DNA of 64,000 bases, taken from positions 558,001 through 622,000 of the forward strand of contig JBDZVA010000003.1 of NCBI GenBank assembly GCA_040255465.1, in the 5' to 3' direction. Made by a program: the position numbers and the translations under genes. Numbering within the stretch: the first letter of the stretch is position 1; the number at the start of each line of letters is the position of its first letter. Under the pieces are notes generated by a model that saw nothing but the letters and a program-made list of their open reading frames with translations, was not told the DNA's origin and searched no databases. This DNA comes from UBA5793 sp040255465 (GTDB lineage: Bacteria > Planctomycetota > Phycisphaerae > Phycisphaerales > UBA5793). Shown in pieces: positions 43,922-51,560 of this stretch.

Positions 43922-44476
43922 TCAGCGACCGACGACCGTCTTGCCTTCCTTGCGGATGATCTGTTCATCCGTGTACTTCACGCCCTTGCCGTTGTACGGC
44001 TCAGGCTTGCGCTTCGAGCGAATTGTCGCTGCGAACTGCCCGATCAACTGCTTGTCGGGCGAGTTGAGGGTGATGATCTGTCGCTCGACGCCGACCTTGA
44101 GGCCAGCGGGCACCTGCATCTCAACGGGCTTGGAATAGCCGAGGTTGAGCACCAGCTTGTTGCCCTGCAGGTTGGCGTTCCAGCCGACTCCGACGACTTC
44201 AAGTTTCTTCTCGTACCCCTTGGTCACGCCCTGAATCATGTTCTGGATGAGCGAGCGCGTGGTGCCCCAGTAGGCCCTGTACGCCTGATTGCGCATCTTG
44301 GCCTCGGGAATGGTGCAGGCGATCTCGCGCTTACCGGCATCCCACGCCACGGTCACTTCGGGACGATGGGTCACGTGCAGTTTCTTGTCGCCCTTTTCGA
44401 TGGTGATGTCGCGATTGTTGATCGTGACGTTCACCCCGGCGGGGACGGGGACTGGTTTTTTTCCGACTCGAGACAT
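43922..44476 (-). CDS. rplF: 50S ribosomal protein L6
   Basis: A 184-residue L6 near the factor-binding site of the large subunit. The start MSRVGKKPVPVPAGVNVTIN is typical. The two-domain structure is visible, with GVTKGYEKKLEVVGVGWNAN in the middle and the C-terminal rRNA-binding motif KRKPEPYNGKGVKYTDEQI. Length is normal. It sits between S8 and L18 in the standard order. Confidence 0.97.
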   Translation of the reverse strand: MSRVGKKPVPVPAGVNVTINNRDITIEKGDKKLHVTHRPEVTVAWDAGKREIACTIPEAKMRNQAYRAYWGTTRSLIQNMIQGVTKGYEKKLEVVGVGWNANLQGNKLVLNLGYSKPVEMQVPAGLKVGVERQIITLNSPDKQLIGQFAATIRSKRKPEPYNGKGVKYTDEQIIRKEGKTVVGR

Positions 44477-44543
44477 GATCTGCTCCTGCTGTCACTTGGC
44501 CGTGATGGCATCGCCCGATTGGGCGTGCTTTCCGACCGGCGGG

Positions 44544-44942
44544 TCAATCGACCGTCGCCAGCAATTCGCCTCCGACTTTCAATTCACGACACTTGCGATC
44601 ACTGAGCACGCCGTGGCTGGTGGACACGATCGAGATGCCCAGGCCGTCGAGCGGCCGCTTGAGGTTTTCGATGCCGGTGTAGACGCGCTTTCCGGGCTTG
44701 CTCTCGCGGCGCAGGGTGTGCAGAACGGTTTCGCCGCGCGGGCCGTACTTGAGATGCACGCGGATCAGGCCGCCGAGGCCGTTGTCGATCACGTCGTAGC
44801 TCTCGATGTAGCCTTCATCGCGAAGCACATCGCACACGCCGCGACAAACGCGGCTGTTGATGCAGTTCACCGTCTTGGTGCGGTTCTGCAGACCGTTGCG
44901 GATGCGGGTGAGCAGATCGGAAATCGGGTCATTGAATGACAT
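44544..44942 (-). CDS. rpsH: 30S ribosomal protein S8
   Basis: A 132-residue primary 16S rRNA-binding protein. It begins MSFNDPISDLLTRIRNGLQN, and the C-terminal motif SIVSTSHGVLSDRKCRELKV is the family hallmark (usually STS.G..T...A). The central KTVNCINSRVCRGVCDVLRD carries more cysteines than usual. In E. coli S8 also represses its own operon by binding mRNA near the L5 gene; I have not shown such a site here. Confidence 0.96.
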   Translation of the reverse strand: MSFNDPISDLLTRIRNGLQNRTKTVNCINSRVCRGVCDVLRDEGYIESYDVIDNGLGGLIRVHLKYGPRGETVLHTLRRESKPGKRVYTGIENLKRPLDGLGISIVSTSHGVLSDRKCRELKVGGELLATVD

Positions 44943-45029
44943 CAGTCAAACCCTCGTGTGTTCTGTCAATCGCGGACTCGGGACCACATTCATTGAACAT
45001 GGCCGTCGGACCCGCGGGGTGATTGCTGT

Positions 45030-45215
45030 TTACCAACTGGCCTTACGCATGCCGGGGATGAGCCCCTGGTGCGCGAGTTCGCGCAGCATGATGCGACTCA
45101 CTCGAAACTTGCGGTACACCCCGCGAGATCGCCCCGTGATCTCACAACGCCGCACGATGCGCGTTGAGAACTTGGGAGTTCGCTTCAGTTTTGCCATCTG
45201 CGCTTTCGTTGCCAT
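45030..45215 (-). CDS. rpsN: 30S ribosomal protein S14, short type without zinc cysteines
   Basis: A 61-residue S14. The start is ATG 45215, because CGGAGGA falls just before it and the earlier ATG at 45236 would place that site inside the gene. The length and sequence (MATKAQMAKLKRTPKFSTR, YRKFRVSRIMLRELAHQG and IPGMRKASW) match the short zinc-type S14, in which two pairs of cysteines of the form CxxC bind zinc. Here only the first cysteine is left: the first pair reads CEIT and the second reads SRIM. This is thus a short S14 that cannot bind zinc in the usual way. It lies between L5 and S8 as expected. Confidence 0.93.
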   Translation of the reverse strand: MATKAQMAKLKRTPKFSTRIVRRCEITGRSRGVYRKFRVSRIMLRELAHQGLIPGMRKASW

Positions 45216-45265
45216 CTGTCCAATCCTCCGCGACATTTGCCGCGTTCATTGCCTTCTGAAACTGA

Positions 45266-45859
45266 TTACGACTCTTCCCGCTTGAACGGCCAGCCCAGTT
45301 CAGCCAGGACGAAGCGGCTGATGGCGGGCGTCGAGTTGCGGAACGAGATGTTGATGTGCATGCCGTGGTTGAAATTCACCTTGCCCATGTCGATCTCGGG
45401 GAAGACCGCCTGCTCGCTGAAGCCGAACGAGTAGTTCCCCTGCTTGTCGAAGGAGGTGTCCTTGAGCCCGCGAAAGTCCTTGACGCGCGGGATGGCGAGA
45501 TGGACCAGCCGCGAGATCAGGCTCCACATGCGGTCGCGACGCAGCGTGACCATCGCCGACGCCGTGGCGCCTTCGCGGACCTTGAAGTTCGCGACCGACT
45601 TTCGCGAGAGGATCAGCACGGCCTTCTGGCCGGAGACCGTCGAGAGCGTCGAGAGGATGGTGTCGCGGATCTCCGGCTTGAGCTTGTTATTCTCGAGTTG
45701 TTTGCCCATGCCCGTGTTGATCACAACCTTGTCGATGCGCGGCAACGCCATTGGATTGGTGATGCCGAACTTCTCTTTCACCTTCGGGAGAACTTCGTTT
45801 TCGAACTTCTCCTGAATGGCGGTCTTGCGGGATGTCGGGGCAGCGGTTGCTGTACTCAT
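45266..45859 (-). CDS. rplE: 50S ribosomal protein L5
   Basis: A 197-residue L5, which binds 5S rRNA and contacts the P-site tRNA. It is slightly longer than usual because of an N-terminal extension of about 15 residues (MSTATAAPTSRKTAIQEKFE). The conserved blocks are LPRIDKVVINTGMG, ILSRKSVANFKVREGA and MVTLRRDRMWSLISRLVHLA. The C-terminal part includes RVKDFRGLKDTSFDKQGNYS and the segment HGMHINISFRN. It is in standard operon order between L24 and S14. Confidence 0.97.
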   Translation of the reverse strand: MSTATAAPTSRKTAIQEKFENEVLPKVKEKFGITNPMALPRIDKVVINTGMGKQLENNKLKPEIRDTILSTLSTVSGQKAVLILSRKSVANFKVREGATASAMVTLRRDRMWSLISRLVHLAIPRVKDFRGLKDTSFDKQGNYSFGFSEQAVFPEIDMGKVNFNHGMHINISFRNSTPAISRFVLAELGWPFKREES

Positions 45860-45906
45860 GATCTGCTATCCAGTCGTATCTGGCGCGTCGAGGTATTCGA
45901 TCGCGA

Positions 45907-46401
45907 CTAAACCTTCCTGCGTGTTCCGGTCTTCTTCATGCTGCTGGCGGCGCTGCCGCTGGCCTTGGCGGTCGACTTGCCTCCGCTGGCCTTGCCGCCT
46001 CCGCCCTTCTTCTTGGACGTCTTCTTGGCCCCCGTCTTGCGGGTTCCCGTCTTGCCGGTTCCGGCGCCGGCGGCGCGCGGGCCGTGGACGGTGCCGAGCT
46101 CCTGCCCGCCGCGAGCCGCGACGCGCACCTTCGAGCCGTCCGCCTTGGTGGTGAAGCGGACGCGCGTGGCGCGGCCGTCCACGACGGGACTCACGTTGGA
46201 GAGATGCATGGGCATCTCCTTGGTGATGACGCCGCCCTGCGGATTGGTCTGCGAAGGCTTGAGGTGCTTGGTGCGGGTGTTGAGTCCCTGCACGACGACC
46301 TGGTTTTTCTTGGGGATGACTTTGAGCACGGTCCCGGTGCGACCCTTGTCGGACCCGGCCGTGACAATCACCGTATCACCGCTGCGCACATGGGCTGGCA
46401 T
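45907..46401 (-). CDS. rplX: 50S ribosomal protein L24 with long basic C-terminal tail
   Basis: A 164-residue L24, an assembly-initiating protein of the large subunit. The normal KOW-containing core (VRSGDTVIVTAGSDKGRTGT, then LNTRTKHLKPSQTNPQGGV) covers about residues 1-100. A tail of about 60 residues follows, almost entirely Lys, Gly, Ala, Ser and Thr (KKTSKKKGGGGKASGGKSTA), resembling a histone-like or disordered nucleic acid-binding tail. L24 is usually about 100-110 residues, so the extension is clear. The gene begins 2 nt after the L14 stop. Confidence 0.94.
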   Translation of the reverse strand: MPAHVRSGDTVIVTAGSDKGRTGTVLKVIPKKNQVVVQGLNTRTKHLKPSQTNPQGGVITKEMPMHLSNVSPVVDGRATRVRFTTKADGSKVRVAARGGQELGTVHGPRAAGAGTGKTGTRKTGAKKTSKKKGGGGKASGGKSTAKASGSAASSMKKTGTRRKV

Positions 46402-46403
46402 GA

Positions 46404-46790
46404 CTAGAGCACCTCCGTCGCAAGCGAGACGATCTTGAGATAGTTCTTCTCGCGAAGTTCACGGGCGACGGCGCCGAAGATGCGGGTGCCCTTCGGATTG
46501 CCGTCGTCGTTGATAAGCACCACCGCCGTGTTGTCAAAGCGGATGACCGACCCATCGGGGCGGCGCGTCGGGTAGGCGGTGCGGACGACGACGGCCTTGA
46601 CCTTGTCGCCGGCCTTCACGTCGCCGCCGGGCAGCGCCTTCTTGACCGAGCAGATGACGCGATCACCCACGCCGGCGGTGCGGCGGGTGAAACGTCCCTT
46701 GGCGGTTGAGCCGCCGAGCACGCGGATCACATAGGCGATTTTCGCGCCTGTGTTGTCCGCCACCTCGACTCGTGATTCCTGCTGTATCAT
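46404..46790 (-). CDS. rplN: 50S ribosomal protein L14
   Basis: A 128-residue L14 at the subunit interface. The sequence starts MIQQESRVEVADNTGAKIAY and has the family signature GDRVICSVKKALPGGDVKAG. VRTAYPTRRPDGSVIRFDNT and GTRIFGAVARELREKNYLKI complete the pattern. Length is within the normal range (about 122 residues). It lies between S17 and L24. Confidence 0.97.
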   Translation of the reverse strand: MIQQESRVEVADNTGAKIAYVIRVLGGSTAKGRFTRRTAGVGDRVICSVKKALPGGDVKAGDKVKAVVVRTAYPTRRPDGSVIRFDNTAVVLINDDGNPKGTRIFGAVARELREKNYLKIVSLATEVL

Positions 46791-46861
46791 GACTTGATCC
46801 GTTCATCTTGGTCCGCGCCCGGCTTGCTGTCAGCAGAGCCGCACGGGATCGCTTCCATCCT

Positions 46862-47185
46862 TCAGGCGACCGACGCCGGGCTTTCGTCGTGAAGTCGAAC
46901 TTCACCGACTGCGTTGGCGAGTACCTGAACAACTTTCCACTGCTTGGTCTTGCTGACCGGGCGGCAGGGCATGATCTCCACCCGATCGCCCACGCCGCTC
47001 ACGTTGTTCTCATCGTGGACGGTGAGGTACGAACGGCGCTTGATAAACTTGCCGTACTTCGGATGCCGCACCTGGAACTCGATGCGCACGCGCCGGGTCT
47101 TGTCCGTCGAGGCGCGATCAACGATGCCGATTTCGACGCGGCGATTGCGCTTGCGAGGCTGGCTGGTGTTGGCTGCGGTACTCAT
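46862..47185 (-). CDS. rpsQ: 30S ribosomal protein S17
   Basis: A 107-residue S17 that binds 16S rRNA early in assembly. The core is RRVEIGIVDRASTDKTRRVR, then FQVRHPKYGKFIKRRSYLTV and HDENNVSGVGDRVEIMPCRP. It has a C-terminal extension of about 20 residues compared with the usual 80-90 residue protein. Its ATG overlaps the stop of rpmC by 4 nt, indicating coupled translation. Confidence 0.96.
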   Translation of the reverse strand: MSTAANTSQPRKRNRRVEIGIVDRASTDKTRRVRIEFQVRHPKYGKFIKRRSYLTVHDENNVSGVGDRVEIMPCRPVSKTKQWKVVQVLANAVGEVRLHDESPASVA

Positions 47186-47388
47186 GCTTTCGTCTGCCTT
47201 TCAATCTCGCGGCGCTTCCGCTCGGTCAGCAACCGGGCCACGTCCTTGCGAGACTTGCCGAACTGCGAGGAATCTTCGATCTTCTCGGTCACGGCCTGCG
47301 TGCGCAGGTCGAAGAGGTGTCGCCGAACGCGATCGACCTCGACATCGACTTCCTCGTCGCTCAGTTTGTGTACTTCTTTGGCCTTCAT
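47182..47388 (-). CDS. rpmC: 50S ribosomal protein L29
   Basis: A 68-residue L29 near the peptide exit tunnel. The helical pattern is KAKEVHKLSDEEVDVEVDRV, then RRHLFDLRTQAVTEKIEDSS. The ending KSRKDVARLLTERKRREIER follows the family rule that L29 closes with an ARxxTxxxxR helix. Length is normal. It is overlapped by rpsQ at its stop. Confidence 0.95.
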   Translation of the reverse strand: MKAKEVHKLSDEEVDVEVDRVRRHLFDLRTQAVTEKIEDSSQFGKSRKDVARLLTERKRREIERQTKA

Positions 47389-47439
47389 TTCATCATCCCA
47401 TCTGTGAAGCGGCTCGCGCGAGCCCTTCGTTCGGTTCGA

Positions 47440-47859
47440 TCAGACACTCAGCCGCCTCGTGACCATGCGGCACCGCACGGGCATCTTCATCGCCACGCGG
47501 GCCAGGGCGCCCTGGGCCGCGGCGTGCGGCACGCCGGCGATCTCGAAGAGCACCGTGCCGGGCTTGACACGCGCTGCCCAGTAATCCGTCTCCGCCTTGC
47601 CCTTACCCATGCGGGTTTCGATCGGCTTCTTGGAAATCGGCTTGTCCGGAAACACGCGGATGAACACCTTGCCTTCACGCTGCAGGAAGTGAGCACACGC
47701 GACGCGGCCGGCTTCGAGCTGCCTGGCGCTGACCCACGCGGGTTCAAGCGCCTGCAGGCCGTAGTCGCCATAAGCCACGTAGTTGCCCGCTGTCGCATTG
47801 CCGCGCATTCGGCCGCGCTGCTGCTTGCGGAACTTCATTCTCTTGGGCATCCGAGGCAT
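47440..47859 (-). CDS. rplP: 50S ribosomal protein L16
   Basis: A 139-residue L16 close to the peptidyl transferase centre. It starts MPRMPKRMKFRKQQRGRMRG and has the expected GNYVAYGDYGLQALEPAWVS. The segments RMGKGKAETDYWAARVKPGT and VLFEIAGVPHAAAQGALARV follow. All regions match the family. It lies between S3 and L29. Confidence 0.97.
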   Translation of the reverse strand: MPRMPKRMKFRKQQRGRMRGNATAGNYVAYGDYGLQALEPAWVSARQLEAGRVACAHFLQREGKVFIRVFPDKPISKKPIETRMGKGKAETDYWAARVKPGTVLFEIAGVPHAAAQGALARVAMKMPVRCRMVTRRLSV

Positions 47860-47935
47860 CGGAGTTCATCCTCTCGTATTCAAATCCGCGTTCATACGCT
47901 CGCGGCTTGTCAATCACTTCGCACCGATCGTCAAC

Positions 47936-48634
47936 TCAACGTCGTCCCCTGGCCCGGCCGCGACCGCCGGCGGCAGTGGATTCGGCTTCTTCGCCCGCTT
48001 CGTACAGTCCCTTGTAGACCCACACCTTGACGCCGATCGTGCCGGACTTGGTGAAACTGGGCACAAAGCCGTAGTCCACGTTCGCCTGCAGCGTCTGGAG
48101 GGGAATCGAGCCGAGGCTCACGGTGAGGCTGCGGCTCATTTCCGCGCCGCCAAGACGACCTGAGACACTGATCTTCACGCCCTTGGCGCCCGCCTGCATG
48201 GCGCCTTCGGCACGCATCTTGAGGATGCGGCGGAAACTGGCGCGCTTCTTGAGCTGCTCGGCGATGCCCTCGGCAATCAACTTCGCATTCGTATCCGGGC
48301 TCTTGATCTCGACGATCTTGATCGACACCTGGCGGCCGGTCATCGTCTGCAGATCGCCCTGCAGTTTTTCGACCTCAGCGCCGCGCGGGCCGATCACCAG
48401 ACCCGGACGCGCCGTCTTGAGCACGATCGACAGTTCCTGGCGCGTCCGCTCGATGTGGATCTCGGAGACGGCGGCGAAAGGCGGCGTGCGATTCAGGCGC
48501 TTGTCGACGTACGCACGAATGCGATAGTCCTCGACGAGCAACTCGCCGTAGAGCGCCTTGGGGGCGTACCACCGGCTGCGATGCGGCTCAGTAATGCCGA
48601 CTCTGAATCCAAGCGGATGACACTTCTGTCCCAT
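47936..48634 (-). CDS. rpsC: 30S ribosomal protein S3
   Basis: A 232-residue S3 at the mRNA entry site of the small subunit. It starts MGQKCHPLGFRVGITEPHRS, preceded by GGAGGTGG. The KH domain has the motif GLVIGPRGAEVEKLQGDLQT, and the C-terminal domain carries RISVSGRL-type sequence (GVKISVSGRLGGAEMSRSLT) and IGVKVWVYKGLYEAG. It ends with a short Arg/Gly tail. The gene starts 2 nt after the rplV stop. Confidence 0.97.
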   Translation of the reverse strand: MGQKCHPLGFRVGITEPHRSRWYAPKALYGELLVEDYRIRAYVDKRLNRTPPFAAVSEIHIERTRQELSIVLKTARPGLVIGPRGAEVEKLQGDLQTMTGRQVSIKIVEIKSPDTNAKLIAEGIAEQLKKRASFRRILKMRAEGAMQAGAKGVKISVSGRLGGAEMSRSLTVSLGSIPLQTLQANVDYGFVPSFTKSGTIGVKVWVYKGLYEAGEEAESTAAGGRGRARGRR

Positions 48635-48636
48635 GG

Positions 48637-49170
48637 TTACGCCACCTCCACCGCCACGTGAACGTGGCTGGATCGTTTCATAATCGGGTGCGCCCGCCCG
48701 CGGTCCTTGGGCTGGAAGCGCTTCATTGTCGGGCCTTCATCCACGCGCGACTCGCTCACGACCAGCCGACTCACATCAGCGTCGTTCTCTTCCGCACAGG
48801 CGATGGCCGACTCGAGGGCCTTGCGAACGAACACGGCCGCCCGCTTCTTGCTGAACTTGAGCATCGTCAGCGCCGAATCGATGTCCTGGCCGCGAATAAG
48901 ATCCGAAACGAGTCGAATCTTGCGGGCCGAAATACGCGCCCACTTGTGGGCGCCATCGAAGCGAACGATGTCCGTCACGGGCACGTTCAAGGCCGCAGCC
49001 AGCGAGCGAATGTCTTCGCGCTTGGGCGCGGGCTTGAAGTTGCCCTTGGACCAGTTGCGCAACGCCGAGGTGGCGTTGATGCCCGGCCGCTTGATCTCGG
49101 ACGCGAGGTCTTCCGGCTTGATGCCGGCGGACTTGACGCGGGCGTTGAATTTGAGTGTGTTGAGATTCAT
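48637..49170 (-). CDS. rplV: 50S ribosomal protein L22 with N-terminal XRE-like helix-turn-helix extension
   Basis: A 177-residue protein, where L22 is normally about 110. The L22 core begins near residue 71 (HKWARISARKIRLVSDLIRG), continues with LKFSKKRAAVFVRKALESAI and ends with the RAHPIMKRSSHVHVAV loop. The first 70 residues form an added domain that follows the pattern of XRE/Cro-type helix-turn-helix proteins. Helix one is FNARVKSAGI, the turn pair is KPEDLASEI and TSALRNWSKGN, and the closing helix is REDIRSLAAALNVPVTDIV. GAGAGG lies 10 nt before the ATG at 49170, and no Met lies near the core boundary, so the extension is translated. It could bind DNA or RNA. Confidence 0.93.
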   Translation of the reverse strand: MNLNTLKFNARVKSAGIKPEDLASEIKRPGINATSALRNWSKGNFKPAPKREDIRSLAAALNVPVTDIVRFDGAHKWARISARKIRLVSDLIRGQDIDSALTMLKFSKKRAAVFVRKALESAIACAEENDADVSRLVVSESRVDEGPTMKRFQPKDRGRAHPIMKRSSHVHVAVEVA

Positions 49171-49193
49171 GATGCGTCAACCTCTCGGGCAAC

Positions 49194-49484
49194 TCAGCGC
49201 TTGGCGCCGGCGGAGATGCCTTCCTTCTTGTTGGTGTGGCCGCGGAACTGGCGGGTCGGGCTGAACTCGCCGAGCTTGTGCCCCACCATGTCCTCCGTCA
49301 CGAACACGTCCAGGAACGAGCGGCCGTTGTGCACCTTGAACGTGTGACCGACAAACTCGGGCACGATCGTGCAACGGCGCGACCACGTCTTGATTGGCTC
49401 GCGACGGCCGGACTCGGCCATCTTCGTAACCTTGACGAAGAGATGCTCTTCGACGAACGGACCTTTTTTCAATGATCGGGCCAT
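49194..49484 (-). CDS. rpsS: 30S ribosomal protein S19
   Basis: A 96-residue S19 in the head of the small subunit. It reads MARSLKKGPFVEEHLFVKVT, and the family signature EFVGHTFKVHNGRSFLDVFV is followed by the standard DMVGHKLGEFSPTRQFRGH. The C-terminus is basic. Length is normal. It lies between L2 and L22 in standard order. Confidence 0.97.
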   Translation of the reverse strand: MARSLKKGPFVEEHLFVKVTKMAESGRREPIKTWSRRCTIVPEFVGHTFKVHNGRSFLDVFVTEDMVGHKLGEFSPTRQFRGHTNKKEGISAGAKR

Positions 49485-49496
49485 GATTCAGATTCC

Positions 49497-50351
49497 TCAG
49501 ATAGTCAACTGGCCGTATCGCTTGCTGCGACGACGACGGATAATGCGCTTGTTGGATGCGAGTTTGCGCTTGCGGGTGCGCCCGCCCTTGGCGAACACGC
49601 CGGTCTTGCCCGCCGGAGCGCGGCCGCCCTTGGACTTGCCTTCGCCGCCGCCCAGCGGATGGTCATAGTGATTGCGCACCATGCCGCGCGTCTTGGGTTT
49701 GCGGCCGAGATGCCGACTGCGACCCGCCTTACCCAGACGCACCTGCTGGTGGTCGGCGTTGCCGACTTCGCCGATTGTCGCGCGACACTCCACGGACACC
49801 TGGCGAAGTTCGCCCGAGGGCATCACGATCGTCGCCCACTTCTCTTCGCGGTTGGTCAGGCGAGCCGACATGCCCGCGGCGCGGCAGAGTTGTCCGCCCT
49901 TGCCCGCCACCATCTCCAGACAGTGGACGTTCAGGCCCGTCGGGATGAACTTGAGCGGCATGCAGTTGCCGACCTTGGGCTCGATGCGGGTGCGGCCGCT
50001 GAGCAGCACGTCGCCGTCCTTGATGCCCTTGGGCGCGATGATGTAGCGGCGTTCGCCGGTTTCGTATTCGAGCAGCGCAAGGTGAGCCGAGCGGTTCGGG
50101 TCATACTCGATGCCGATGACCTTGGCCGGCACCCCGTCGAGGTTGCGCTTCCAGTCGATGGCGCGGTAGCGGCGCTTGTGCCCGCCGCCGCGACCCCAGA
50201 CCGTGATCTTGCCCTGGTTGTTGCGGCCGGCCGTCTTCGAATGGCCGCGCAGCAGCGTCTTTTCGGGCGTCGACTTCGTCACCTCCGCATGGAGGTTGAC
50301 GGAGGAGTTTCTCCGCCCGGCGCTGGTTCTCTTGTAAACTCGAATCGGCAT
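49497..50351 (-). CDS. rplB: 50S ribosomal protein L2
   Basis: A 284-residue L2, required for subunit association and peptidyl transfer. It starts MPIRVYKRTSAGRRNSSVN, and the OB and SH3-like domains have GRGGGHKRRYRAIDWKRNLD and LEMVAGKGGQLCRAAGMSAR. The conserved histidine region near the C-terminus reads KTRGMVRNHYDHPLGGGEGK. The ending carries KRIIRRRRSKRYGQLTI. All hallmarks are present, and it is in standard order. Confidence 0.98.
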   Translation of the reverse strand: MPIRVYKRTSAGRRNSSVNLHAEVTKSTPEKTLLRGHSKTAGRNNQGKITVWGRGGGHKRRYRAIDWKRNLDGVPAKVIGIEYDPNRSAHLALLEYETGERRYIIAPKGIKDGDVLLSGRTRIEPKVGNCMPLKFIPTGLNVHCLEMVAGKGGQLCRAAGMSARLTNREEKWATIVMPSGELRQVSVECRATIGEVGNADHQQVRLGKAGRSRHLGRKPKTRGMVRNHYDHPLGGGEGKSKGGRAPAGKTGVFAKGGRTRKRKLASNKRIIRRRRSKRYGQLTI

Positions 50352-50400
50352 GATTCAATCCTCGTGATCCTGGCCGCCGCTCGTGCGACGACGCGGAGAT

Positions 50401-50676
50401 TCAGAACAGTTCGATCCGGTCGTCGGGATGCACCCGCACGACCGCCTTGCGCACATCGCCGGTGCTCGTAAAGCCATACCGCGTGCGGCGCAACTTGCCG
50501 ATGCGATGGCTCGTGTTCACGCTGACGACGCGCACCTTGTACAGGTCTTCAACCGCCCGCTTGATGTCGAGCTTGTTGGCGCGACGATCGACAGCGAACG
50601 CGTAGCGATTCATCTCGGTGCCCGCGGTGTTCTTTTCGGTCACCAGCGGTTTGCGAATGACGGTGGTCGATTCCAT
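50401..50676 (-). CDS. rplW: 50S ribosomal protein L23
   Basis: A 91-residue L23 at the exit tunnel, where chaperones and SRP dock. The sequence contains VIRKPLVTEKNT and the patterns RYAFAVDRRANKLDIKRAVE and DLYKVRVVSVNTSHRIGK. It ends with DVRKAVVRVHPDDRIELF. Length is normal. Its ATG overlaps the stop of rplD by one base. Confidence 0.96.
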   Translation of the reverse strand: MESTTVIRKPLVTEKNTAGTEMNRYAFAVDRRANKLDIKRAVEDLYKVRVVSVNTSHRIGKLRRTRYGFTSTGDVRKAVVRVHPDDRIELF

Positions 50677-51359
50677 TAGCGGCCTCCCTTCGCGGTCGCC
50701 GCAGCGCCGTTGCCGGCGGTGGGCCCGGTGTGGTGCTGGCTGTCGATGAATGCCTGCAGATTCGCCTTCTCGATCACCAGGTAACGGTGGTTGAGCAGTT
50801 CAAAGGCGTTGAGCTGCTCCCAGCGGATCGTGTCCACGTTGTCGAGATTGCGAGCCGAGCGGCGAGCGTTGACGTTGGCTGAGTCCAGAGCGATCAGGCA
50901 CGTCCGGTCAACGCCGACCTTGTCGAGCATGCTCTTGAATTCGCTGGTCTTGGGCGTCTTGAAATCGATCTTGTCGATGATCTTGATTTCCTGGTCGATG
51001 GCCTTGGCCAGCAGCGCGTTGCGATTGGCCAGGCGGCGCATCTTGCGAGGCATGTCCCTGCGGAAGTCCTCGCCGGTGCGCGTCTTGGCGAAAGCGACAC
51101 CGCCGCCCTTCATGACGTTGGTGCGGACCGGGCCGCGCCGGGCGTTGCCGGTGCCTTTTTGCTTGAAGAGTTTGCGGGTCGAGCCTTGCACATCGGCGCG
51201 GCTCTTGGTGCGGGCCGAACCCTGACGCTGATTCGCGTGAGAGCGGACGTAGGCCTGCTTGAGCAGTGCGGGGCGAATCTCGCCGCCGAGCAGCGCTTCG
51301 TCGACCTTGAACGTGTCGACCTGCTTGCCTTTGGAATCGTAAATGGGCAGTTCAATCAT
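50676..51359 (-). CDS. rplD: 50S ribosomal protein L4
   Basis: A 227-residue L4, part of the exit tunnel wall; in E. coli it also represses the S10 operon. The N-terminal domain starts IELPIYDSKGKQVDTFKVDE. The extended loop is KLFKQKGTGNARRGPVRTNV. The C-terminal part has ALLAKAIDQEIKIIDKIDFK and RWEQLNAFELLNHRYLVIEK. A short Gly/Ala tail ends it. The gene starts 201 nt after rplC, the largest gap between neighbouring genes of the operon, so internal control is possible. Confidence 0.96.
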   Translation of the reverse strand: MIELPIYDSKGKQVDTFKVDEALLGGEIRPALLKQAYVRSHANQRQGSARTKSRADVQGSTRKLFKQKGTGNARRGPVRTNVMKGGGVAFAKTRTGEDFRRDMPRKMRRLANRNALLAKAIDQEIKIIDKIDFKTPKTSEFKSMLDKVGVDRTCLIALDSANVNARRSARNLDNVDTIRWEQLNAFELLNHRYLVIEKANLQAFIDSQHHTGPTAGNGAAATAKGGR

Positions 51360-51560
51360 GGTGCTTTCACCTCTCGCCTATCCTCCGACGCCATCCATTG
51401 ATGATCCGGCGTGGCAGGAATCGACTCGGTTTTCTGATGCAGCGCTGAGCCGCACTACTGTTTCTGTCGTCGCCGGGCAGTTCCCATTGAGCGTCGGGCT
51501 TTCCCAGCCGGGGGGGAGTCTCACCCCGCCCGCATGTCATTCGCACTCACCTCGTTGGAG
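51360..51560 (-). other. 201-nt intercistronic region between rplC and rplD
   Basis: This is an unusually long gap inside a ribosomal operon, with no reading frame. On the minus strand several short hairpins can be drawn (GGGG-TGAGACT-CCCC near 51520 and GGCT-GGGA-AAGCC near 51500). The Shine-Dalgarno of rplD lies at its end. L4 is a known autoregulator in other bacteria, so a regulatory leader is one possibility; an internal promoter is not obvious. Confidence 0.35.
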
